Source: Clostridioides difficile_A (GTDB lineage: Bacteria > Bacillota > Clostridia > Peptostreptococcales > Peptostreptococcaceae). Taken from it: a stretch of DNA of 64,000 nt. This document shows, in pieces, positions 54,085 through 63,635 of this stretch. The DNA is taken from NCBI GenBank assembly GCA_945909635.1, contig OX246690.1:1426001-1490000 (forward strand), in the 5' to 3' direction. Position 1 is the first letter of the stretch. Each line of letters opens with the position of its first letter. The notes under the pieces were generated by a model. The model ran no database searches. It saw nothing but the letters and a program-made list of their open reading frames with translations, and was not told the DNA's origin. The position numbers and the translations under genes are program-made.

Positions 54085-54197
54085 AAATATATCAACTAAT
54101 TTTATAAATAATACTATAATAATCTAGGATTGTTTAACAAGTACAGTTTATATATTATAATAAAATAAATTATTAATTGTACAGAGAGGTGAGTTGC

Positions 54198-54953
54198 ATG
54201 GCATACATATGTTTTGATGATGTTTGTTATTATATATTAAAAGAAGCAATGAAGCTAAAGTTAATACCACATAATAAAATTGTAGTATTTGAAGATGATT
54301 TATCAATAGGTGATATTTCAGATGTAAATAATTATGAATTAAGAAAAGATATTTTTAAAGTTAGAGCTGATTTTGAAAATAATCCTAAACTATTATTCAA
54401 GCCAAATTTATTAGAAGATAGAAGTTTGGTAAAACATAGAGATATAATAATATGGTGTGCAAATAACTCAAGGGATTTATGTGGCATATATTATATAGTG
54501 AGTAAGTTTCAAGATAAAAACATAAAAATTGCATTAATAGATGAAAAAAAGATAGAAGAGGGTATAATGAAATATTCGTTTACTAGTGAAATGTCTCCAG
54601 AAGATACTTATTTCTTTTTAAACAAGGCATCAGAAATTGAATTTAATGAAAAGCTAGAAATTAAAAATAAATGGGATGTATTAGTTAAAGAAAATACTAT
54701 TTTTAGAGCATTGATAGGAAAAGAAATTAAAAGTGTTGAAGAAACTTATTTTGATAAATATATACTAAAAAATATTAGTGATAAATGGAAACCTTTAATT
54801 GAAGCTGTTGCAGAATCTTTGTTTGAAGATGAAATGCGTGTAAAAGATTGGTTTATACTTTGGAGAATAATGAATTTGGTGAATTTAAAAATAGTAGAAA
54901 TTAAAGGAAGTAAAGATGATTTATATTCTGATACTGAAATAAGAAAAATTTAA
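54198..54953 (+). CDS. DUF1835/DUF3658-like protein
   Basis: From the ATG at 54198 (GAGGTG upstream) the protein has 251 residues. The first half (DDLSIGDISD, RDIIIWCANNSRDLCGIYY) resembles DUF1835, and the second (IKSVEETYFDKYILKNI, WFILWRIMNLVN) DUF3658, a pair often fused in Firmicutes. Function unknown. It is followed by a DUF4145-like gene with about 20 bases between. Confidence 0.6.
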   Translation: MAYICFDDVCYYILKEAMKLKLIPHNKIVVFEDDLSIGDISDVNNYELRKDIFKVRADFENNPKLLFKPNLLEDRSLVKHRDIIIWCANNSRDLCGIYYIVSKFQDKNIKIALIDEKKIEEGIMKYSFTSEMSPEDTYFFLNKASEIEFNEKLEIKNKWDVLVKENTIFRALIGKEIKSVEETYFDKYILKNISDKWKPLIEAVAESLFEDEMRVKDWFILWRIMNLVNLKIVEIKGSKDDLYSDTEIRKI

Positions 54954-54972
54954 GTATTTGGAGGTGAAGATG

Positions 54973-55545
54973 ATGAATTTTTGGGAAGGAATAGACAATG
55001 AATTGTTAGGTAAAAACTACATTTGTGGATATTGTGGTTGCTATGTAGGAAGTGAAAAAGGTTATGAAGGTATTTATCGTACTAGTCCAGAAAAAGAGGT
55101 TGAAATAAGCATATATGTATGTCCTAGTTGTGGTAATCCAACTTATTTTGATAAAGACAATAGACAGTATCCAATGTCCAAAGCTGGGAATGATGTATTA
55201 CATATTAATAATAAAGATGTTGAGAATTTATATGAAGAAGCTCGAAATTCATTTAGTGTAAATGCATTTACATCAGTAGCTTTATGTTGCAGAAAGTTAC
55301 TAATGAATGTAGCAGTACATTTAGGTGCTGAAGAAAATAAGACATTTATATTTTATGTTGAATGGCTTGATAAAAAGAATTATATATTGCCTAATTCTAA
55401 AAAATGGGTGAACCAAATAAGAAAGATAGGAAATGAAGCTACTCATGAAATTTGTATTGTAAGCGAGGAAGATGCTAAGAAGACATTAATTTTCACTGAA
55501 ATGTTGTTAAAGATAGTCTATGAATTTCCAGCTATGGCAGAATAA
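54973..55545 (+). CDS. DUF4145-like protein with zinc ribbon
   Basis: A 190-residue protein. An N-terminal zinc ribbon (YICGYCGCYVGSE and VCPSCGNPTYFD) precedes a helical DUF4145 domain (ALCCRKLLMNVAVHLG, WVNQIRKIGNEATHE). DUF4145 domains occur in restriction and phage-resistance proteins. GGAGGTG is best spaced to the ATG at 54973; one codon earlier is also possible. Confidence 0.68.
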   Translation: MNFWEGIDNELLGKNYICGYCGCYVGSEKGYEGIYRTSPEKEVEISIYVCPSCGNPTYFDKDNRQYPMSKAGNDVLHINNKDVENLYEEARNSFSVNAFTSVALCCRKLLMNVAVHLGAEENKTFIFYVEWLDKKNYILPNSKKWVNQIRKIGNEATHEICIVSEEDAKKTLIFTEMLLKIVYEFPAMAE

Positions 55546-55859
55546 TAGGGAGTAGATGTATTTTGGCATTTAATACATAATAGATTTTATAAATGGAGTA
55601 GAGTGTGTACCAGTAGAAATGAAGTATTGTATATGTGCAACAGCTATGAACTTGAGCTTAATATTTAAAAATTATGAATGTGAAAGTTTCTAAGAAAGAA
55701 TTTGCATTTATAGACAGACAATTTTATATTTAAAATAAAAAGTGAACTCTTTTAAGAGTCCACTTTTTTATATAAATAAGTTGTTATTTGATAGACTATA
55801 TTAATATTAAGTATTTGTAATAAAATATTTATAATCTAATATTTTTATATACTTAAAGT
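55546..55859 (+). other. Gene-free stretch with terminator
   Basis: No supported gene. A terminator at 55737-55770 (AGTGAACTCTT with AAGAGTCCACT and a T run) closes the accessory region and faces the convergent lipoprotein gene. Confidence 0.6.
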
Positions 55860-56870
55860 TTAATTCTTACCATAGACTTGTTCTTTAGTAAAGTAACCAT
55901 TATCAATGAGTATTTTATCTAAATTCTCTTTAGTAACCAGTTGGCCAGTTATAAGGTTAGCTTTAATTGTACTACCACTTTGATTATCAAATTCTGAATT
56001 TACATTTATAGTTTCATTCTTTACCATATGAACTGCTTCATTCACAGCAGTACAAGCAAGCTCATTTAAATCCATATATATTGTGACATCTTGTGTACCT
56101 TCAACAATACGTTTAGCAGCATCTATTTCTGCATCCATACCAGTAATAACTACATGTTTTGAAATTCCTAATTCTTTTAATGCATCAACACATGCTCCTG
56201 CTATTTTATCATTTGGGGCAAGAATAGCATCTATATTGTTATTATTAGAATTTACTGCTTCAATGACCATCTTCTTTGCTTCATCAGGAGACCAACCTTT
56301 TACAGGAGCATCCAAAAGAATATTTATATTGTCTTTAATAGGAGAGATATATCTCATTGCTCCTTGGTACAATAATTTAGCATTATTGTCACCAGGGTCA
56401 CCTTGAAGTATAATATAATCTCCATCATAAACTATTTCTGAAAGGTATTGACCTAATCTCTGTCCAATTCTACTACTATCATATCCTACAAAAAGGTCAA
56501 CTTTTTCGCCCAAAACAACACGAGCATAATTTATAACTGGTACATTTTTTTCCTTAGCATAATCTAATATTTCTTGAACTTTATTTACATCACGTGGAGT
56601 AATAATAAGGACATCAATTCCATTATCTATCATTTCAAAACAATCTTGTTTTTGTGTCTTTGGTTTATCTGTTTGATTAAGGCGTACCTCTATATCAGCA
56701 CCAAGTTTTTTAGCTTGTTGCTCCATATATTCTTTTTCATGTTGCCAACGTGTGGCACTTCCAACACCAAAAGAAACACCAATTTTTACATTTTGTTTTT
56801 CACTTTTACATCCTGACAAACTAACTAAAAAAAGAACTGCTATACAAATCAAACTTATAATACGTTTCAT
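55860..56870 (-). CDS. Sugar-binding lipoprotein coupled to the EAL gene
   Basis: A 336-residue protein with a lipoprotein signal (LFLVSLSGC, Cys near 21) and a periplasmic-binding fold of the ribose/xylose type (VKIGVSFGVGSATRWQHEKEY, ITPRDVNKVQEILDYAKEK, LAPNDKIAGACVDAL, VVITGMDAE). In Gram-positives it would sit on the outer membrane face. No ABC permease or ATPase adjoins it. Its ATG overlaps the stop of the EAL gene as TAATG, so the two are translated together, and it may present a ligand to that protein's outer sensor domain. Confidence 0.88.
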   Translation of the reverse strand: MKRIISLICIAVLFLVSLSGCKSEKQNVKIGVSFGVGSATRWQHEKEYMEQQAKKLGADIEVRLNQTDKPKTQKQDCFEMIDNGIDVLIITPRDVNKVQEILDYAKEKNVPVINYARVVLGEKVDLFVGYDSSRIGQRLGQYLSEIVYDGDYIILQGDPGDNNAKLLYQGAMRYISPIKDNINILLDAPVKGWSPDEAKKMVIEAVNSNNNNIDAILAPNDKIAGACVDALKELGISKHVVITGMDAEIDAAKRIVEGTQDVTIYMDLNELACTAVNEAVHMVKNETINVNSEFDNQSGSTIKANLITGQLVTKENLDKILIDNGYFTKEQVYGKN

Positions 56871-59086
56871 TATATTTTTCCCTCCTGATAAAGTCTCTCA
56901 AAATCTTGTTCACTTATAGGTTTTGAATAGAAATAGCCTTGTGCAATAGAACATCCAAACTCTCGCATAAGTTCTACATTTTCTATATTCTCAACTCCCT
57001 CTACCACCACCTTGATATTTAGACTTCTTGCCATCTGAGTAATGGCAGCAAAAATAGATTTTTGTCTATCACTATTTGCAGTATCTTTTAAGAAGCCTCT
57101 ATCAATTTTCAAAATATCTATGTCCATATCTTTTAGCATATGTAGTGAAGAATAACCAGAGCCAAAATCATCCATAGAAATTTGAAGCTTATTATCATGT
57201 ACTTTGTTTATAAATTCTTCAATCATTTTATAATTATCAAAAATTATAGTTTCAGTAAGTTCTAATTCAATTAGATGAGGTGGTACTTTATACTCATCTA
57301 ATTTTTGAAGAAGTACATCTAAGAAGTCATTATTAAGAAAGTGCATGCGCGAAAAGTTTACAGAAATTGGAACACAATTCACACCTTTTTCTAAATTTCT
57401 CTTAATAAATTTTAGAGTCTTTTCAAATATAGTCATATCAACAGCTGTAATTAATCCAGTTTTCTCACATACTGAAATAAATTCACCAGGAGGTCTTAAT
57501 TTTCCATCATCAGTTCTCCAACGTGCCAATGCTTCAGCACCAACTAATTTGTGACTATTAATATCAACTTTAGGTTGATAGAAAGGAATAATTTCATCAT
57601 TATCAAGTGCCTTTTCAATAGCTCTCTTTATTTGTTCATTGTGAATCATCTGTTTATCAAACTTCTCAGAGTAAATTTCCACTCTTTTGTATCTCATCCC
57701 TTTAATTTTTTGAGCTGCCATGTTTGCTTTATCAACCATAAGATTGATGCTTTCATCTCGATTAATAATTGGATATAAACCAGCAGAAAGGTATACTGTA
57801 ACACCTTCTATCTTTAATTCTGAATCAAATAAGGAATTAAGTCTTTGTTCAGAGGCATCTTCTAGAAGAACAACAAAATGGTCACTATAAACTCTAGCAA
57901 CTTGTTCATTTATAGAAAGTCTCTTAGTATAAATCTCATTAATTTTTCTTAAAATTTTATCTCCAACATCAAATCCGTAAAAATTGTTTATGTATTTAAA
58001 ATTATCAATATCAAAAGTAAAAATATAAAATTGCTTGTTTGTATTTGTGCGTAGGAGATTTTGTAAATCAAACATAAATTTTGTATATGTATTGCCTTGT
58101 GTAATAGTATCTACAAATGCAATTTTTTTTAACTTAGTCTGCTGTTTTTCTTTTAAATATAAAAAATATATCATGCTAAAACCAAAAAACATTACAACAA
58201 CCAATAAAATAAAATAGAATAACTTAATAACAATATTTGTATTTGCTGAAACTGCGTTAGTAGATACACTTGAGATTAAATACCAATCATAGACTTTGTC
58301 TATAGGAGTATAAGCAGAAAAATATTTTTCACCATTTAGCTCTGTTTCCATAATACCTGAATGATTGTTTTGTATATCTTTCTCTAGACTCTTAGAAACC
58401 TCTGGGTTCTGTAAAAAAATCATTCTATAATAGTTATCAGATTCTCTATTGTATATATCCTGCTCAGAACTTATAAGAATGTATCCTTGACTATTAATAA
58501 TGTACATATGACCTTTTTCAGAAAATAGAGAAACTGAACAGAGATTATACATTTCTTTCAGTGTATACTGTTTTTGAATTGAGCCAATAACTTCTCCATG
58601 AGATTCTATAGGAACACTTATAACAAAAATGTCCTCTCCATCTAATCTAGAAACTATTCGTTCAGATATGTTTTGAATCCCCTTAGAAACTAGCTTAAAA
58701 TAGTGCCTTCCTGAAATATCAAGTTCTTTGCCATTTGGAAAAGTTGCCTTTCCATCTTCTGATGCAAAGAAAAGTCTATCATCATTTTTTTCTTTTGAAT
58801 AATTTAAAGCTATAGATTTTAAACTATCCTGACTTTTGTCTTTTGATTGTGAAAATCTTTCTGACACTTGGTTGGAAACAAGGTCTAAATTATTAACCTC
58901 CATCATTAATTTATTTGTAATTACATCTTTATTTTGTGTTACAATTTCAGTTAAATTAATTTTAACATCTGATTGCAGTAAATATTGTACATAGTTCATT
59001 AGATAGAAAACTGCAATTGCCATTAAAATATCCACAAAGACTGTAAGTAAAAACGGAATATTCTTTAAATTTTTTGTTTTCATCAT
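56870..59086 (-). CDS. Membrane sensor with degenerate GGDEF and intact EAL, c-di-GMP phosphodiesterase
   Basis: From the ATG at 59084-59086 (AAAGGA upstream) the protein has about 738 residues: membrane helix (10-32), outer sensor of dCache type (35-285), second helix (288-310), GGDEF-like domain with the motif changed to YSDHF (about 330-470), and an EAL domain (475-735) with EALARW, ELTETIIF, MDDFGSGYSSLHML and DILKIDRGF. It should degrade c-di-GMP; the GGDEF part may bind GTP. It heads an operon with the lipoprotein at 55860. Confidence 0.9.
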   Translation of the reverse strand: MMKTKNLKNIPFLLTVFVDILMAIAVFYLMNYVQYLLQSDVKINLTEIVTQNKDVITNKLMMEVNNLDLVSNQVSERFSQSKDKSQDSLKSIALNYSKEKNDDRLFFASEDGKATFPNGKELDISGRHYFKLVSKGIQNISERIVSRLDGEDIFVISVPIESHGEVIGSIQKQYTLKEMYNLCSVSLFSEKGHMYIINSQGYILISSEQDIYNRESDNYYRMIFLQNPEVSKSLEKDIQNNHSGIMETELNGEKYFSAYTPIDKVYDWYLISSVSTNAVSANTNIVIKLFYFILLVVVMFFGFSMIYFLYLKEKQQTKLKKIAFVDTITQGNTYTKFMFDLQNLLRTNTNKQFYIFTFDIDNFKYINNFYGFDVGDKILRKINEIYTKRLSINEQVARVYSDHFVVLLEDASEQRLNSLFDSELKIEGVTVYLSAGLYPIINRDESINLMVDKANMAAQKIKGMRYKRVEIYSEKFDKQMIHNEQIKRAIEKALDNDEIIPFYQPKVDINSHKLVGAEALARWRTDDGKLRPPGEFISVCEKTGLITAVDMTIFEKTLKFIKRNLEKGVNCVPISVNFSRMHFLNNDFLDVLLQKLDEYKVPPHLIELELTETIIFDNYKMIEEFINKVHDNKLQISMDDFGSGYSSLHMLKDMDIDILKIDRGFLKDTANSDRQKSIFAAITQMARSLNIKVVVEGVENIENVELMREFGCSIAQGYFYSKPISEQDFERLYQEGKI

Positions 59087-59444
59087 ATAGTAATCCTTTC
59101 TGCAGATGAAAGATGTTTTAAATAGTATCAGTATATCATCGATATAATTCATAGGCAATAATATAAGCCAAAAATATATTTAAAAATGATGATTAATTTA
59201 TATAAAAAATAAAATTAAAAATAAACTGGCTTTATGTCTTTAGATAAATTTATTTTAAAAATTTATATGGAATTAGGGAAGGAGTTTAAATATAAAGTTT
59301 CGAAAGGTTTATTTATATAAAATAATCATAAAGTATATGATGATTGTTTTTAAATAATCATATACTTTATGATTAATATAATTATAAATAACAATACCTA
59401 AGTTATAAGTTATTTTTAGGCAAAGATATAATATAATAATTTTA
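59087..59444. other. Intergenic region with inverted repeat
   Basis: No gene. An imperfect inverted repeat (AATCATAAAGTATATGAT with ATCATATACTTTATGATT, 59323-59374) probably ends the cyclase transcript. The promoter of the EAL gene should lie near 59100-59160. Confidence 0.5.
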
Positions 59445-61178
59445 TTATTCACATATGCTATAACGATTTTTTCCAGCTGCTTTTGATATATACAGAGCTT
59501 TATCAGCTTTAGAAAATAAATCTTTATACGATTTAATTGAATCATTAACAAAAGCAATGCCAATGCTTAGTGTTATTTTATGATTATCTTTCACTTTTAT
59601 TTTACTTGTATCATTTAAAATATTATTAGTAGCTTTGATTACTAAATCATTTGTTAATGATTTTATAAATATCATAAATTCATCTCCACCAATGCGAGCA
59701 ACTATATCTTTATCACATGTGTTTTGTAGTAATATTTTTGATACAGCAACTAAAACTTCATTCCCCTCTAAATGTCCAAAAGTATCATTTACAGTTTTAA
59801 AATCGTCAATATCAATAACTAATAGAGCATCACTAGTTTTTTTATCAGAACTACAGAAGTACTCTTGTATAAAGTTTTCTGATACTCTTTGATTGTATAG
59901 TTGTGTTAGTGGGTCACGTTGAGCTTGATTAATTAAAATTTCTAATTTAGATTTATCTTCAGTTATATCTTTCAAAACACCAATTGTTTTGATAGGATTA
60001 TGGTCACTATCATAGATAACTGAACACTGAACACGAATCCATCTCCATTCATCTCTAGTTAATGAGTTTAATTGTCTTATTTCAATTGTCTCTCTAAGGT
60101 TTCCACGAAGTACTTCTAGTAATTTGCCAATATCATCAAGATGAATGATTGCTCCAGACTCTAACAATTTAGAATAATTTTTTGTTTCAAAGTTTTCTAA
60201 TTCAATTTTCTTATCAATTTCTACACGTTGATACTTTATAAAATTATCATTTCCAATGTCATATTCAAACATAATGTCTGTAATATTTTGTAGAGCAATA
60301 CGATAGCGTTCTCTTTCTAATTTTAGTTCAGATTCGATATTTTTTAGTTGAGTGATGTCAGTAATAATACTATTAATTTTTACTACACCGTCATTATTTA
60401 ATGATTTCATTCCAGAATCCAATACCCACATTAATGTTCCATCTTTTTTGCGTATTCTATATTCAGTTGAATATGTAGTTCCATTTGCAAAACATCTTTC
60501 ACAATCTCCTAGTGCTTTAGGCAAGTCTGGTGGATATACAGCTCCTACTGCGGTACCACCACTCATTTCGATAAACTCATCATAGGTATATCCCAATATT
60601 TTAGGCAATCCTTCATTAACATAGAAAAAGGAGAATGTATCATCATCATTGCTACCCTTTAATCCACCATTGATATTATTTGTAATCATTTCAATAACTT
60701 CTGTTTTTTCTTTTAACAATCTTTGTAAATAATCATAACTTTGTGTTCCAATTTTAGTAGGGAAGTATTCATCAATTTGCATTTCACCATAAGGATTTGA
60801 TATATGCATGTGTTTTACTAGTAATCTTTCTCTATCTTCAATTATCTCAAATGTGCAACGTTGATTTACTTCTAAGACCATTTGTGCATTTTCTTTAGTA
60901 CTAACAGTATATTTTCCTAATACCATACATCTATTTTTATCTTCACTTACAATTTCAAATGTATCATTACTTATATCACAAGAAGGTACTTCATTTTGAC
61001 CTGCATAAAAATAATCTTTTATTTCATTAAAAGAAGTGAGAAATTCCTGTTCTCCTGGTCCAATCCATGTGATATCTTTAGAAAGGTGTTTTAATATTTC
61101 ATCAATATCTCTATTTACATAAAAGTTTATTATAATATGTTTTGCAAATTTAGGTGCTTTTTTTAGGAGTATACTCAT
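59445..61178 (-). CDS. NTF2-like/PAS/PAS/GGDEF diguanylate cyclase
   Basis: A 577-residue soluble protein: an N-terminal SnoaL/NTF2-like domain (about 10-135), PAS (170-285, YVNEGLPKILGYTYDEF), a second PAS (290-410) and a C-terminal GGDEF domain with an intact ARIGGDEFMIF motif. The inhibitory RxxD site is absent: the position reads CDKD, so product inhibition is probably lacking. AGGGGG precedes the ATG. It makes c-di-GMP in response to an intracellular cue. Confidence 0.9.
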   Translation of the reverse strand: MSILLKKAPKFAKHIIINFYVNRDIDEILKHLSKDITWIGPGEQEFLTSFNEIKDYFYAGQNEVPSCDISNDTFEIVSEDKNRCMVLGKYTVSTKENAQMVLEVNQRCTFEIIEDRERLLVKHMHISNPYGEMQIDEYFPTKIGTQSYDYLQRLLKEKTEVIEMITNNINGGLKGSNDDDTFSFFYVNEGLPKILGYTYDEFIEMSGGTAVGAVYPPDLPKALGDCERCFANGTTYSTEYRIRKKDGTLMWVLDSGMKSLNNDGVVKINSIITDITQLKNIESELKLERERYRIALQNITDIMFEYDIGNDNFIKYQRVEIDKKIELENFETKNYSKLLESGAIIHLDDIGKLLEVLRGNLRETIEIRQLNSLTRDEWRWIRVQCSVIYDSDHNPIKTIGVLKDITEDKSKLEILINQAQRDPLTQLYNQRVSENFIQEYFCSSDKKTSDALLVIDIDDFKTVNDTFGHLEGNEVLVAVSKILLQNTCDKDIVARIGGDEFMIFIKSLTNDLVIKATNNILNDTSKIKVKDNHKITLSIGIAFVNDSIKSYKDLFSKADKALYISKAAGKNRYSICE

Positions 61179-61400
61179 GATATTCCCCCTTTCTTTTTAT
61201 TATACATCTCAGTTATATTATACATTAATATACTTAAATTAAAAATGTTGTTAAACAATGTTTTATATAAGTATATCATCATAGATTCAAAATTTTTTAC
61301 TCTATCAACAATATAACTTAATGAAAGATGCTTACATTTATAAAATACTTTGAAAAATTTATTTAAATATATTAGTTTCTTTAAAATAAAGTGTTTTGGA

Positions 61401-63635
61401 TTAGACTTCTGTTAAATTTTTTATTTTATTTATATCTATATACATACCTTGTGCAATAGCTCTTCCGTCAATTGCATATAGATTACATTGTGTATACATA
61501 ACTGTAACAATTTGACCATCGCGCTTTATAAATCTATATAAAAAAGGTTCAATTTTATTTGTATCAATCATTTCCAAACTCTTTTTATAAATAAAGTCTA
61601 AATCGTCTGGATGAACAATTGCTCTTAAGTTACCACCCATCTCACCAAAAAATTGTTCTTTTGTATAACCTATAATATCAAACATTTCTTCATTCATATA
61701 AGTAATAATCATATCACCAAATAAATCATAACGAATTATACCTACAGGTAACATTGAATAAAATTGTGATAAAATATGACTTTCATCAAGATGAGTGTTT
61801 GTCATTTTAGGTATAGAATATGATTCAAACTCATTTATATAGCCAGCTGTTTTAATTAAGTCTAGGTTTAATTTTTTTAAAAGCAATCTATTTTCTGAAA
61901 TTATACAATTTGCACTAAAATAGAAATTACTATACTTTTGATATTCAGCAGACTCATCTGATAAAACAGCTTCTCCACTAATTAATAATAAATTTGAGTC
62001 AGTATCATGTGGAGTTATACTTTTATAAAGAATAGAAAATTTTTTACCTTTAATATGTTTCTCAAAGTGTTCTATTATTTTAGCAAAAGATGTAATTTCC
62101 GTTTTGCTGTAAAAGTCAGACCATTGAATATCTTCAGTTACATTTGATTTTAGTTTTTTCATGTCTTGCATAATAAAAAATTCATCAAATATCTTTTCTA
62201 CTAAGGATTTTCCTATATCAGAATATTTTATAAACATTTCTCCTGAATTATTTTCTTTAGATAGTAATTTTTCAAATTGAGCACATTCCATAGGTTTTGC
62301 ATAATAATAACCTTGAGCAATATCGCAATTTATACTTTTAATAAATTCTACATGTTGTTCTGTCTCAACACCTTCACACACTGTAAGCATTCCAAGAGCT
62401 CTTGCAATATTTATTATAGAGTATAAAATTGTTGCATTTTTGAAATCATTCAAATTATGAGATAAAAATATTCTATCAATTTTGATTACATCAAAAGGTA
62501 GATTTTGCAACATACCAAAAGATGAATATCCAGAACCAAAATCGTCCATAGATACAGAAAAACCATAAGAACGAAGCTCATTTAAATGTTGAATAATAGT
62601 ATTTGTATTTTCTAGCAATACATTTTCTGTGATTTCAATGCTGAAATTTGATGTAGAAACACTATACTTTTCGGTAATGCCTTTTAGCATACTTGGAAAA
62701 TTAGGATTAAAAAAGTGAAGACGAGAAAAATTACAACAAATTGGAACAAAAACATCATTGTTATCAATCCATCTTCTTATATTTTTGCAGTTTTCTTCAA
62801 ATAAATATAAATCTAATTCTGTTATTAAACCAAATTGCTCAAATAAAGGTATAAACTTATCTGGAGTAAGAAGTCCTTTAATTGGATGTCTCCATCGAGC
62901 AAGAGCTTCACATCCTACTATAGTATTGTTTTTTATATTATAGAGTGGTTGATAAAATGCTTCAATTTGTTTAGTTTGTAAAGCATGTGATATTTCGTAT
63001 AAAAATTCTTTATCATTTTCCAATTTGTTATAAAAATTATTATCATCAAAATCAAATGGTATGTATCTATTTTTACCTTCTATTTTGGCCTTTTTTAAAG
63101 CACTGTATACTTGATTGAAAATCACTAAAGTAGTTACATTTGGTTCGCCATCCCAAATAGTACTACCAATACTAAATGTAACATTAGAGTGTATTTCTTT
63201 TTCATTAGGAAGTTGTACTTTTAATTCTCTAGCACTCTTTATAATGGTTGTACCTATATTATCTAGTTCTTCATTTGATACATTAGGAATTACAATTAAA
63301 AATCCTTCACCTTTTAGATAAGCAACTATTCCATTTGATTCTGGAATAAAGTACAACAGTTCTTGAGTTAGGTTGATTAATAGATTTTCTCCAACCAAGT
63401 ATCCATATATATCATTAAATAATTTAAAGTTATCAATATTTAATAACATAACTCCAATATGTATATTTTTTGAAATACAGTCATCAATATATTGGTATAC
63501 AAACTCCCTGTTTGGTATTTTAGAAAAAAAATCTATTTCATTTGAGACTTTTAATTTATAATCTCTATTATCTAATTCATTAGCTAATAGTTCTACCTTT
63601 TTATTTAACATTTTTATATAATCATAATTTTGCAT
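61401..63635 (-). CDS. Degenerate GGDEF / EAL / NTF2-like / PAS phosphodiesterase
   Basis: About 744 residues from the ATG at 63633-63635 (GGAGG upstream). Degenerate GGDEF (KGEGF, 35-205), EAL (220-460) with CEALARWRHP, EITENVLLE, MDDFGSGYSSFGML and DVIKIDRIF, then an NTF2-like region (480-615) and a C-terminal PAS (640-740, YMNEEMFDIIGYTKEQFF). The intact EAL residues point to c-di-GMP hydrolysis. The sensor parts resemble those of the cyclase downstream on the same strand. Confidence 0.9.
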   Translation of the reverse strand: MQNYDYIKMLNKKVELLANELDNRDYKLKVSNEIDFFSKIPNREFVYQYIDDCISKNIHIGVMLLNIDNFKLFNDIYGYLVGENLLINLTQELLYFIPESNGIVAYLKGEGFLIVIPNVSNEELDNIGTTIIKSARELKVQLPNEKEIHSNVTFSIGSTIWDGEPNVTTLVIFNQVYSALKKAKIEGKNRYIPFDFDDNNFYNKLENDKEFLYEISHALQTKQIEAFYQPLYNIKNNTIVGCEALARWRHPIKGLLTPDKFIPLFEQFGLITELDLYLFEENCKNIRRWIDNNDVFVPICCNFSRLHFFNPNFPSMLKGITEKYSVSTSNFSIEITENVLLENTNTIIQHLNELRSYGFSVSMDDFGSGYSSFGMLQNLPFDVIKIDRIFLSHNLNDFKNATILYSIINIARALGMLTVCEGVETEQHVEFIKSINCDIAQGYYYAKPMECAQFEKLLSKENNSGEMFIKYSDIGKSLVEKIFDEFFIMQDMKKLKSNVTEDIQWSDFYSKTEITSFAKIIEHFEKHIKGKKFSILYKSITPHDTDSNLLLISGEAVLSDESAEYQKYSNFYFSANCIISENRLLLKKLNLDLIKTAGYINEFESYSIPKMTNTHLDESHILSQFYSMLPVGIIRYDLFGDMIITYMNEEMFDIIGYTKEQFFGEMGGNLRAIVHPDDLDFIYKKSLEMIDTNKIEPFLYRFIKRDGQIVTVMYTQCNLYAIDGRAIAQGMYIDINKIKNLTEV

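Noticed and set aside
55631..55705. Short frame of 24 codons after the DUF4145-like gene
   Set aside because: No ribosome site and no recognisable sequence; treated as intergenic.
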